From assembly GCA_017558775.1 (NCBI GenBank), contig JAFYTP010000007.1, positions 1-38,185 of the forward strand: DNA of 38,185 nt. Reading direction: 5' to 3'. Shown piece after piece: positions 23,492-31,917 of the stretch. The stretch comes from Bacteroidales bacterium (GTDB taxonomy: Bacteria; Bacteroidota; Bacteroidia; Bacteroidales; UBA932). The translations under genes were made by a program, and so were the position numbers. The notes under the pieces were generated by a model. The model had not been told where the DNA came from, did not search any database, and was given only the letters and a program-made list of their open reading frames with translations. Position 1 is the first letter of the stretch. Each line of letters begins with the position of its first letter.

Positions 23492-26263
23492 ATGAAACGG
23501 ATTCTTTGCATTTTGCTTATTCTGGCTGCAGGCGCCGACGCGTTTGCGGCCGGATTTCGTGTTCGGGGCAAGGTGACGGACGCGGACGGGCAGCCCCTGC
23601 CCGGCGCGGTCGTGCATCTGGATGAGAATTATTTGTGGGCAGTTACCGATACTAAGGGCGAGTTTGTCTTGGAGTCCGTGGAGGCCGGTTCTTACCGGAT
23701 GGAAACGGAATGCCTGGGCTTCGCGTCCGATATCCGGACGCTGAAGGTGGCGGCTGCCATCGACAATCTCAATATCATCCTGCAGGAGCAGACGCTCGCC
23801 CTGAACGAGGTCGTTGTCACGGCCGAACTTTCCAAAGAGAACCTGAATACCACCCGTAAGATTGAAAGAACGGCGCTGGACCATCTGCAAGTGTCTGGCC
23901 TGTCGAACATTGCGGCCCTGATGCCCGGCGGAAAGACCATCAATCCGGATCTTACCGCAGCGTCGGAACTGACTGTCCGCGGAGGCGGATCCGGCGCGGG
24001 AAACGCCGCTTTCGGCACCGCCGTGGAAGTGAACGGTGTCCGGATGGGCGACAATGCCGCCTTCGGCGGGCTGGCCGGAGTCGATACGCGCAGCCTCCAG
24101 GTGGAGAACATCGAGTCCGTGGAGGTCATCTCGGGCGTTCCTTCGGCCGAATACGGCGATTTGGGCAGCGGGATGGTGCGTGTTACCACCCGGAAGGGCC
24201 GGACGCCCGTACAGGCCGCTTTTTCGGTCAATCCGCGCACTTATGACGTGTCCGTTTCCAAGGGCATCGGCATCGGCGAGGGCGTCCTGAACGTCAGCGG
24301 CCAATGGACCCGTGCCACGCAGAAGCTTACATCGCCCTATACTTCCTATACCCGCCGGGGTTTCACGGCCGAATACAGCCGTACTTTCGCCCGTGTGCTG
24401 CGGTTGGAGGCCGGCATTACCGGCAACATCGGCGGTATGAACAGCAAGGACGATCCGGACGCCTTCTCGGAGGAATTCACGAAGGCCCGCGACAACCTCC
24501 TGACGCCGCACGTCAAGCTCACTTGGATGCTCGGCAAGTCCTGGGTCACGAACCTGAGCCTGGAAGGGTCGGTCTATTATCACGACAATCAGACGCACGA
24601 GCATCTGTATAACTCCTACGGCTCCTCCCAACCGGCCGTACACGCGGAGGAAGAGGGCTATTTCCTCGCTACGGCGCTCCCGCTCACTTTCTATGCGGAC
24701 CGTATCACGGACTCCCGCGAACTGGATTATGCCGCCTCCTTCAAGTATGACTGGCTGCACCATTTTGGGGACGTGAAAAGCACCCTGAAAGCCGGCGTGC
24801 AGTGGAAGGCCGATGGCAACGTGGGTGCCGGCGAGTACTACGAGGACCCTTCCCTAGCCGCCAACGGCTACCGCCCCCGGCCTTACACGGATTATCCGTA
24901 CATGCACAACCTGGCGGTCTATCTGGAGGAGAAGATCACGTGGAGGAATCTGGATCTCAGCATGGGACTTCGCGGGGAGCAGACCTTTATTGAGGGTACT
25001 CAGTATGAGAACCTTCGGACGCTGTCGCCCCGTCTGAACGCCCGCTACGCCATTTCCAAGAGCCTTTCGGTCCGCGGCGGCTGGGGCGTCACCCGCAAGC
25101 TGCCGGGCTTCTATATCTTGTTCCCGAAGCAGGAATACCGTGACATCCAGACTTTCGCCTTCTCGCACGGCGGCGGAGCGTCCTACATCTACTACACCAT
25201 CCCTTACACGATGACCTACAATCCGGATCTGCGCTGGCAGTCCAATCGCAACGCGGAGGTCGGCATCGACTATGAATTCGATGGTTTTCGTGTCAGCTTG
25301 GCGGGATTCCGGAACGTGACGAAGGACCCGTACGAGATGGAAAACCTTTACACGCCCATCACTTACACCGCCCTTCAGGTCCCTTCCGACTTTGAGATGC
25401 CTTCCAGCCCGGAAATGGTCGTTGACCACCAAACTGGCGCCGTTTACCTGCGAAATGACGAGGGTGAATACTTTACGCCGATGGCACTTCGGGTGGAGGA
25501 CAGGACCTTTGTGGGGAGCCGGAGACAGCGGGGCGGCGCCGATGTCGTCCGCACCGGCGTGGAACTCACGGCGGATTTCCCGGAGATCGCCGTACTCCGT
25601 ACCCGTCTCCGCCTGGACGCCTCTTATACGCATACTTACACGCTGGATGAAAACCGGTACGCCTACTACCAGGCCGGCTGGTCGCACACGGAATTGCCCG
25701 GACGGTCCTACCAGTACGCCGGCATCTATGCGGGCGGCACATCCGTTTCCAATGGTCGCAAGACCGATTGGCTGGACGCCAACCTGACAACCATCACCCA
25801 CATTCCGGCCGTCCGACTCATCCTGACCTGCCGGGTGGAAGCGACGCTGCTCCGCAACGCGCAGAACCTCTCCACCCACGCCTTCACGGTCTCGAAAAAC
25901 AGCCTGACTCCTACGAACGACAACATTTATAACGGGGACAGCTATACCGCCGTCTACCCCGTCGCTTACATTGACCTGGAGGGAAACGAGCATGCCTGGA
26001 CGGAGGCTTCGGCCTATGACCCGGCCCTGCAGCGGCTCATCCTCCGCTCCGGAAATATTTACACCTTCGCCCGGGACGGTTACAATCCGTACCTGTCGGC
26101 GAACCTGAGCCTGACCAAGGAGATCGGCGACCACGTGTCCCTGTCCTTCTTCGCCAACAATTTCACCAACGCCCGTCCGTACCGGAAGAGCTGGGCCACC
26201 GGCGTGAGCGCCATCTTCACCCCGGCCTTCTATTATGGACTTACCTGCCGGATCAAGCTATGA
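23492..26263 (+). CDS. TonB-dependent outer-membrane receptor
   Basis: 923 residues from ATG 23492. The signal peptide is MKRILCILLILAAGADAFA. A carboxypeptidase-regulatory domain (about 24-105: VRGKVTDADGQPLPGAVVHL), a plug (about 125-235: LTVRGGGSGAGNAAFGTAVE, then SVEVISGVPSAEYGDLGSGM) and a large barrel follow, ending in an outer-membrane strand YYGLTCRIKL. It lacks the SusC signature, and a DUF4876 lipoprotein rather than SusD follows, so it is a separate receptor class. It imports an unknown substrate with energy from TonB-ExbBD. The stop overlaps the next start (ATGA). The in-frame ATG at 23429 was rejected because the promoter lies after it. Confidence 0.9.
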   Translation: MKRILCILLILAAGADAFAAGFRVRGKVTDADGQPLPGAVVHLDENYLWAVTDTKGEFVLESVEAGSYRMETECLGFASDIRTLKVAAAIDNLNIILQEQTLALNEVVVTAELSKENLNTTRKIERTALDHLQVSGLSNIAALMPGGKTINPDLTAASELTVRGGGSGAGNAAFGTAVEVNGVRMGDNAAFGGLAGVDTRSLQVENIESVEVISGVPSAEYGDLGSGMVRVTTRKGRTPVQAAFSVNPRTYDVSVSKGIGIGEGVLNVSGQWTRATQKLTSPYTSYTRRGFTAEYSRTFARVLRLEAGITGNIGGMNSKDDPDAFSEEFTKARDNLLTPHVKLTWMLGKSWVTNLSLEGSVYYHDNQTHEHLYNSYGSSQPAVHAEEEGYFLATALPLTFYADRITDSRELDYAASFKYDWLHHFGDVKSTLKAGVQWKADGNVGAGEYYEDPSLAANGYRPRPYTDYPYMHNLAVYLEEKITWRNLDLSMGLRGEQTFIEGTQYENLRTLSPRLNARYAISKSLSVRGGWGVTRKLPGFYILFPKQEYRDIQTFAFSHGGGASYIYYTIPYTMTYNPDLRWQSNRNAEVGIDYEFDGFRVSLAGFRNVTKDPYEMENLYTPITYTALQVPSDFEMPSSPEMVVDHQTGAVYLRNDEGEYFTPMALRVEDRTFVGSRRQRGGADVVRTGVELTADFPEIAVLRTRLRLDASYTHTYTLDENRYAYYQAGWSHTELPGRSYQYAGIYAGGTSVSNGRKTDWLDANLTTITHIPAVRLILTCRVEATLLRNAQNLSTHAFTVSKNSLTPTNDNIYNGDSYTAVYPVAYIDLEGNEHAWTEASAYDPALQRLILRSGNIYTFARDGYNPYLSANLSLTKEIGDHVSLSFFANNFTNARPYRKSWATGVSAIFTPAFYYGLTCRIKL

Positions 26264-27477
26264 AAAAGATACTGCTCATCAGCTTAAGTCTGCTTCTCGT
26301 GGCCTGCAACGCCGAGGACTATAAGAGTCCCTGGCCGGAGGGCCTGCAGCAGCTGTCGGTGAACGCCGTGTATCCGGAAGGTTATGCCGCCGCCGTTCAC
26401 GAGGGCGCCGTCATCCGCATCGAGGATGTTTCTTCCGGCGCCGCTTACCAGGCCAAGACCGATTCTCGCGGCCTGGCGGAGATTCTCATTCCGCCGGGGA
26501 TCTACCGCATTTCCTGCAGCGACCGCGTGGGCAAGGACCTCTTCAACGGCGCGGCCGACAAGGTGATTGTCACGGAGCCCCGCATCGTGGACCTCGCTTT
26601 GGCGCATTCCCTGGCGGGCGGTCTCGTCGTCAAGGAAATCTACTGCGGCGGCTGCAGCAAGGCCCCGCAGGAGGGTACATATCAGAGTGACCAATATTTC
26701 ATCATCCATAACAACGACACCGAGATCGCGTACCTGGACAGCCTGTGTTTCGGCACCCTGTCCCCGTACAACAGCACTTCCGTGAACAACTGGGTCGACC
26801 GGGATCCCGTCACCGGAGAGTCCATCTTCCCGGACTTCGCGCCGGTCGTGACGGTGGTCTGGCAGCTGCCCGGCAACGGAAAATCCTTCCCGTTGCAGCC
26901 GGGCGCGGACGCCGTCGTGGCCCTCCGTGGCGCCATCGACCATACCCTCCAGTATCCGCTGTCGGTGAATCTGAACCTGCCGGAGGTGTTCGCTTGCTAC
27001 AATCCGACCTATTTCCCGAATCCGACCTACCATCCCGCGCCGGGCGACCAGGTGAAGCCCGAGCGGTACGCGCAGGTTGTCATCAAGACGGGCCAGTCCA
27101 ACGCCAATACCTTCTCCATTTCCTCACCGACGGTGGTCCTGTTCCGGACGCCGATGCCAGCGGGAGAGTTCGTCCTGCAGCCCGATGTGGTGCGGGTGAC
27201 GCCGGGGAACAGTGCCGATCGGATCGTGGCGGTTCCGTACGAGTGGGTCGTGGACGCCGTGGAGGTTTTCGACGGGCGTTCCAGCAACAACGGCAAGCGC
27301 GTTTCGCCGGCCGCCGATGCGGGATTCGTGATCCAGAGCGACATCTACAAGGGGCATACGCTCCGGCGGAAAGTGGACGAGAAGGCCTCGTCCGAGAAGG
27401 GTTTCGAGGTGCTCGTGGACACCAACAATTCAACAAATGATTTCTATGAGAGCGAGATACAAAGTCTTCATCCTTAG
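26260..27477 (+). CDS. DUF4876-type lipoprotein
   Basis: 405 residues with lipoprotein signal MKKILLISLSLLLVAC (Cys16). Residues about 30-120 form an Ig/carboxypeptidase-regulatory-like beta domain (GAVIRIEDVSSGAAYQAKTD, then IPPGIYRISCS). From about 125 on, LVVKEIYCGGCSKAPQEGTY and QYFIIHNNDTEIAYLDSLC match the lamin-tail-like domain I associate with DUF4876. The assignment is from memory and moderate. Partner lipoproteins of this class are encoded next to a TonB-dependent receptor, as here: the start overlaps the receptor stop by 4 bp. Its 3' end overlaps the next gene by 41 bp, an unusually long overlap. The role is probably ligand binding at the cell surface. Confidence 0.75.
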   Translation: MKKILLISLSLLLVACNAEDYKSPWPEGLQQLSVNAVYPEGYAAAVHEGAVIRIEDVSSGAAYQAKTDSRGLAEILIPPGIYRISCSDRVGKDLFNGAADKVIVTEPRIVDLALAHSLAGGLVVKEIYCGGCSKAPQEGTYQSDQYFIIHNNDTEIAYLDSLCFGTLSPYNSTSVNNWVDRDPVTGESIFPDFAPVVTVVWQLPGNGKSFPLQPGADAVVALRGAIDHTLQYPLSVNLNLPEVFACYNPTYFPNPTYHPAPGDQVKPERYAQVVIKTGQSNANTFSISSPTVVLFRTPMPAGEFVLQPDVVRVTPGNSADRIVAVPYEWVVDAVEVFDGRSSNNGKRVSPAADAGFVIQSDIYKGHTLRRKVDEKASSEKGFEVLVDTNNSTNDFYESEIQSLHP

Positions 27478-28918
27478 CCTGTTGCTGCCGCTGGCCTTGC
27501 ACGGCCAGACTATCGGCCTGCTGCGCGTGAACCCGGATGCCGACAACCGGGGGAGCGCCCAGGTGTACGGCGGTTTCGAAGAAGGCGGCTACAAGCCCGC
27601 TTTCCAGGCGTCCTCGCTCTGGAAGGCCGGCGCCTCCGCCAGCGGAACCCACCACGGGATGGACGTTTCCTATACCGGGTCCTTCTCTTTCGAGCAGATG
27701 GAAGGAAAGGAGATGTTTACGTCGATGTTCCTGGAGCCGGGTTATTTCCCGGTCGATGTCGTGGAACTCACCCCGGGAAACAAGACGCGCCAGACCTACA
27801 AGTTGAGCGGCGGTTTTGCCGCAGATTTAACGGACGAGTTTGTCTTCGGCGCCAAGGCCGATTATTCCGCCTCGAATTATGCTAAGCGCAAGGACATCCG
27901 CCATACGACCTATGGTATGTCGCTGCGGGTTGAACCGACCATCTCATTCGTAACAACCGAGGTCGGAGGCGTTTCCCTGGCCTATATCTTCCAGAAGCGA
28001 ACAGAATCCATTGACGCAGAGCAGGTTGGTGCCGCTACCGATCAGTCTTACTACGCTTTCCTGGACAAAGGTATGCGGTATGGAACCTACCAGGTCTGGG
28101 ACGGCGACGGCATTCATCTGGACGAAGCGGGCGTCGGCGTTTTCCCGGTCCGGGAGTTCTCCCATGGCTTCGCCTATGTCGTGGATTTCCCTATCGTTGC
28201 CCTTGGCATGGAATGGCTTTGGAAACACGGCACCGTCGGCGAGAAAGGCTATGACTGGTTCCGGTATCCGGGTCGTTCCGTGTCGCTGTTCGCGGAACGG
28301 CGCTGGGAAAGCGGTCATTCTTTACGGATAGATATGTCGTTAGAGTCTGACCAGCTGGAAGAGGCCGTGCTGGACAAGGTGTCCGAAGGCGGTGTCACGA
28401 CACCCCAGATTTACGGTTACAATGCGGTTTCCGACCGCACCTGGGGCAGCATGGACTTGACCTATGCCGTCCGGTTCCGCCAAGGATGCCTGAGACGCCT
28501 GCAAACTGTTCTGCATGGCGGATTTTGGGACGAGAAATCCTATCTGATGTACCCGCATGAGGACCAGACGGAACGTTTCAATGGCATGGCGACCCTCGTG
28601 GCGGCCTTTGGCTTCGGCCCTGTGGACATGAATGTCCGGGTTAACGGAGGTGCCGGAACGTGGAAGGATCAGGGGCTCCAGGGTGAGACGGACGAGGTCC
28701 TCACCAAACCTTTCCGCCTCCAGGGCGACTGGGACCGCAAGATGGAATATTTCTCCACGCCCAAGCTCGGGACAGGATTGACATTGACCTATCACATGAA
28801 GTCGGTGAAGGGAATGACCATCCAGGCTGAAGGAACCTGGCTCCACGGCTTCAACATCGTCCTGCTGCCGGGGGCCGACCGCTGGAGCTCGACGCTGAAA
28901 ATCGGATATGGATTCTAA
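27437..28918 (+). CDS. Outer-membrane beta-barrel protein, DUF6850-like (paralogue 1)
   Basis: 493 residues. The signal peptide (after MIS, MRARYKVFILSLLLPLALHG) is followed by QTIGLLRVNPDADNRGSAQ. The protein has repeated amphipathic beta strands with aromatic girdles and ends in the strand TLKIGYGF, as in outer-membrane barrels. It shares a clear signature with the next gene: SFEQM-G-M-SMFLEPGYFP-D-VE-G-K-RQT. I associate this family with DUF6850, found beside DUF4876 proteins. No function is known. ATG 27446 is an equally good start and would shorten the protein by 3 residues. Either way it overlaps the DUF4876 gene by more than 30 bp. Confidence 0.7.
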   Translation: MISMRARYKVFILSLLLPLALHGQTIGLLRVNPDADNRGSAQVYGGFEEGGYKPAFQASSLWKAGASASGTHHGMDVSYTGSFSFEQMEGKEMFTSMFLEPGYFPVDVVELTPGNKTRQTYKLSGGFAADLTDEFVFGAKADYSASNYAKRKDIRHTTYGMSLRVEPTISFVTTEVGGVSLAYIFQKRTESIDAEQVGAATDQSYYAFLDKGMRYGTYQVWDGDGIHLDEAGVGVFPVREFSHGFAYVVDFPIVALGMEWLWKHGTVGEKGYDWFRYPGRSVSLFAERRWESGHSLRIDMSLESDQLEEAVLDKVSEGGVTTPQIYGYNAVSDRTWGSMDLTYAVRFRQGCLRRLQTVLHGGFWDEKSYLMYPHEDQTERFNGMATLVAAFGFGPVDMNVRVNGGAGTWKDQGLQGETDEVLTKPFRLQGDWDRKMEYFSTPKLGTGLTLTYHMKSVKGMTIQAEGTWLHGFNIVLLPGADRWSSTLKIGYGF

Positions 28919-28947
28919 CAACAATAAGGATAACTAAAACACTACCT

Positions 28948-30312
28948 ATGAATTTGAAACTGAAAAGCTTACTCTTCGGAATGCTCCTTCCGGCGCTCCT
29001 GCATGGCCAGGACGCCGGCTTGCTCCGAATGAATTTGGACACCCTCGTAAACCGAAGTGTGGCCGCTGTCTGGGGCGGCATTGAAGAGGGCGGTTACCGG
29101 CCCACCTACGCGGCCGCCCTCCAGTGGACCGCCGGCGCGGAGGCACAGACCGTCCGTCACGGGAAATTCACCTCCTGGACGGGATCCATCTCCTTTGAAC
29201 AGATGATGGGAAACAAGATGGGATCGTCGATGTTCCTGGAGCCGGGCTATTTCCCGCTGGACATCGTCGAAACCGTCAAGGGAACGAAATCCCGCCAGAC
29301 CTTCAAGATGGAAGCTGCCTTCCTGACGGATTTCGGCTATGAATGGGCCGCCGGCATGAAAGCGTCCCTCAAGGGGATCAATGTGTCGAAAAAGCAGGAG
29401 ATTCCGCACTCCGGCTTCGGGCTGGACCTGCTGCTGGAGCCCGTGCTTACCTATGTGATGGACGATGACATGGGCCTGGTCTCCTCCTATCATATCCGTT
29501 TGCGGACAGAGAATTACAAGGTACAGGCGAGCGGCGAAGCGCAGCCGTTCCTGGACTTGGGAATGCGTTATGGCTCCTATGAAGAGGGCCTGAGCCCCTT
29601 CCCGGTGATGGAATTCGCCCACGGTTTCAACGAGCTGCTCTATAACCCCGAGCTTTCCGTTGGCCTGGAAATCACGTGGAAGCGCGGTATGGCCGGGGAC
29701 GATTACACCCGTTTCAAGATTCCGGGAAGCACTCTGAAGGCTTTTGTGGAGCAGAAGTTCCTGGTCGATGAGATGGACCATGTCTATCGCGTCTCCTATC
29801 AGCGCCAGCGCGACCAGCTGCGGGAGGATGTCCAGGCGCTTTCCGACCGGAAGGGCCGGAATCTGGACCTGAAATACGAGGCCCGCTTCCTCAGCGGCGT
29901 CGTGAAGAGCGTCGGCATCGACCTGAATGGCAACCAGTGGACGGAGCGCTTCCTGCAGTCTCCCATCTATGATACGAACAAGTGGTATGACGGAGCGGCG
30001 ACGTTCCTGACCTCCTTCTCCTTCGGCAGCATCGACCTGGACGTCAATATGTTGGCTGCGAAGGGGTGGTGGAAGGGCCGCGCCAAGGCCGATGAGGCCG
30101 TGAACGGGGAGACCTGGCTCGGGGATGACTGGTTCCGGAACATGGATTACCGCACGGCTCCCAGAATTGGCATGGGCGGAACCCTCACGGTCCGCGCGAC
30201 GGACGCCCTGTTTGTCCAGCTCTATGCTTATTGGCATCACGCGCTCAAGATTACCCGCCTTCCCGGCATGAACCGCGAAATTGCCACGCTTAAAGTCGGT
30301 TATAAGTTCTAA
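28948..30312 (+). CDS. Outer-membrane beta-barrel protein, DUF6850-like (paralogue 2)
   Basis: 454 residues, signal peptide MNLKLKSLLFGMLLPALLHG, then QDAGLLRMNLDTLVNRSVAA. It is a tandem paralogue of the previous gene. The block around residues 85-120 (FEQMMGNKMGSSMFLEPGYF) is nearly the same, and the final strand is ATLKVGYKF. The sequences otherwise diverge strongly, so the duplication is old or each copy has adapted to a different ligand. It lies 29 bp after paralogue 1 and 11 bp before the FISUMP gene, in the same operon. An outer-membrane channel or structural role is inferred from the barrel-like pattern only. Confidence 0.7.
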   Translation: MNLKLKSLLFGMLLPALLHGQDAGLLRMNLDTLVNRSVAAVWGGIEEGGYRPTYAAALQWTAGAEAQTVRHGKFTSWTGSISFEQMMGNKMGSSMFLEPGYFPLDIVETVKGTKSRQTFKMEAAFLTDFGYEWAAGMKASLKGINVSKKQEIPHSGFGLDLLLEPVLTYVMDDDMGLVSSYHIRLRTENYKVQASGEAQPFLDLGMRYGSYEEGLSPFPVMEFAHGFNELLYNPELSVGLEITWKRGMAGDDYTRFKIPGSTLKAFVEQKFLVDEMDHVYRVSYQRQRDQLREDVQALSDRKGRNLDLKYEARFLSGVVKSVGIDLNGNQWTERFLQSPIYDTNKWYDGAATFLTSFSFGSIDLDVNMLAAKGWWKGRAKADEAVNGETWLGDDWFRNMDYRTAPRIGMGGTLTVRATDALFVQLYAYWHHALKITRLPGMNREIATLKVGYKF

Positions 30313-30323
30313 AGACACACGAT

Positions 30324-31916
30324 ATGAAAAAGAGTATGATTTACGCAGGCCTGGCCCTCCTGACCCTGGCCGCCTGCAACAAAAACCCGAAGGTCGAGCC
30401 CCAGCCGGTCGACTTCTCCCAGTACGCCGTCCGCGTGGAGCCGGTGATCACCCGCGCCACCGAAACCAATTTCGAGAAGGGCGACCAGATCGGCCTGTCC
30501 ATAGTCCGCGCTGCGGGCGATCATGCCACCAACGCACCGCTGACTTACGACGGAACCGCCTTCTCCGGCAGCCTCAACTGGTATGACGAGGGTGCCGAGG
30601 AGAGCACGCTCAAGGCCTATTATCCGTACAAGGAAGGCGAGGCGCTTCCCACCCGGTTCACGGTTCAGTCGGACCAGTCCCAGGGAACCACTTCCTCCGA
30701 TTTCGTTTCCGCCGTCAAGGAGAATGTCCTTCCGACCGCGAACGCCGTCGCGATGGTGTTCAAGCACCAGCTCACCCGCCTCGTCGTCACCATCCAGAAC
30801 AACTCCGGCGCCGCGATCGAGTCGGTCCAGTTCCAGGAAATCATCCCCGTCGCCAACATCGGCGCGGACCTGACCGCCAAGGTCGATGAAAACGCCCAAT
30901 GGCAGACTATCACCGCTTTTGCCGATGGTGACAAGTACTACGCCATCGTCCCGGGCCAGACGGTCGCCCCCGTCGTGGTCGTGACCGCGGCCGGCAAGGA
31001 ACTCTCCCAGCAGCTCGCCGAAGCCACCCTCGAGCCCGGCAAGCAGTATTCCATCTCCGTCGTCGTGAACAAGGAAGAGATCAAGGTCGTCCTCGCCGGC
31101 GAAATCGAGAACTGGACGGACGGCGGTGAACTCACCGGCGACGGCCCCGCTTTCGAGGAGAAGCTGGAAGAAGGTTATTTCACCTATGACGGCGTCAAGT
31201 ACAACGTGGTCAAGATGAAGGACGGCAAGTGGTGGATGGCGCAGAACCTGGCCTATCTGCCCGAAGGTTACACCCCTGCGACCGACCTTACCGCTGTGAC
31301 CGCCGGCGTTTTCGCGCCGATCCAGGTCAATGCAGGCCACACCGCCGCCGAATTCACGACCGACCCGGCCGTCATCGCCTCCAACGGCTACCTGTACCAG
31401 GCGGAAGTCGCCCTGGGCCTGAAGGTTGGAGACCTGACCTCGGAAGCCGACGCCAAGGCGCTGGAAGGCGCCCAGGGCATCTGTCCGAAGGGTTGGCACG
31501 TGCCGACGGGCTCCGACATCATCAACCTGGTGGGCAAGGCTGTTTCCCCGCTCGAGAACAACCCCGATGCCCCGTATTATGACGGTTCCAACGGTTCCAT
31601 CGTCAAACTGAACGAGGACGGCTTCAACATGGACGCTTTCGGCGCCATTTCCATCCAGGACAACACCAAGACCAACGGCACGTTCATGGGTTGGGCGTCC
31701 GCTTATCCGGACAAGATCTCTTCCGGAATGTTCTGCGGTTCCACTTTTGCCAGCGTCACCTACAATGAATCCGGCAACGCGGAGTCCGGCGTGAAGAACC
31801 TCCAGTTCTTCGGTTTCATGCCGATGACCAACAAGGCCACCGAGGCCCAGTACACCTGCAACGGCACCAAGGTCAGCTATCGCATCGCCGCTCCGCTGCG
31901 TTGTGTCCGCAACTAA
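30324..31916 (+). CDS. Fimbrillin-like lipoprotein with C-terminal FISUMP domain
   Basis: 530 residues. The lipoprotein signal peptide is MKKSMIYAGLALLTLAAC (Cys18). Residues about 25-260 resemble the fimbrillin/Mfa-like beta domain of Bacteroidetes: early VITRATETNFEKGDQIGLSI, then KAYYPY, then FKHQLTRLVVTIQN. From about 285 a FISUMP domain (Fibrobacter succinogenes major paralogous domain) is clear: YDGVKYNVVKMKDGKWWMAQ, NLAYLP, later ICPKGWHVPTGSDI, and a final SYRIAAPLRCVRN. FISUMP domains have a C-type-lectin-like fold and are common in surface proteins. It is probably a surface adhesin or ligand binder of the receptor operon. The gene lies 11 bp after paralogue 2 and 1 bp before the peptidase gene. 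Confidence 0.85.
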   Translation: MKKSMIYAGLALLTLAACNKNPKVEPQPVDFSQYAVRVEPVITRATETNFEKGDQIGLSIVRAAGDHATNAPLTYDGTAFSGSLNWYDEGAEESTLKAYYPYKEGEALPTRFTVQSDQSQGTTSSDFVSAVKENVLPTANAVAMVFKHQLTRLVVTIQNNSGAAIESVQFQEIIPVANIGADLTAKVDENAQWQTITAFADGDKYYAIVPGQTVAPVVVVTAAGKELSQQLAEATLEPGKQYSISVVVNKEEIKVVLAGEIENWTDGGELTGDGPAFEEKLEEGYFTYDGVKYNVVKMKDGKWWMAQNLAYLPEGYTPATDLTAVTAGVFAPIQVNAGHTAAEFTTDPAVIASNGYLYQAEVALGLKVGDLTSEADAKALEGAQGICPKGWHVPTGSDIINLVGKAVSPLENNPDAPYYDGSNGSIVKLNEDGFNMDAFGAISIQDNTKTNGTFMGWASAYPDKISSGMFCGSTFASVTYNESGNAESGVKNLQFFGFMPMTNKATEAQYTCNGTKVSYRIAAPLRCVRN

Positions 31917-31917
31917 G

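Noticed and set aside
30665-30934. Minus-strand small frame within the FISUMP gene as an antisense gene
   Set aside because: No start signal, promoter box or protein-like features; the plus-strand frame has clear domain matches.
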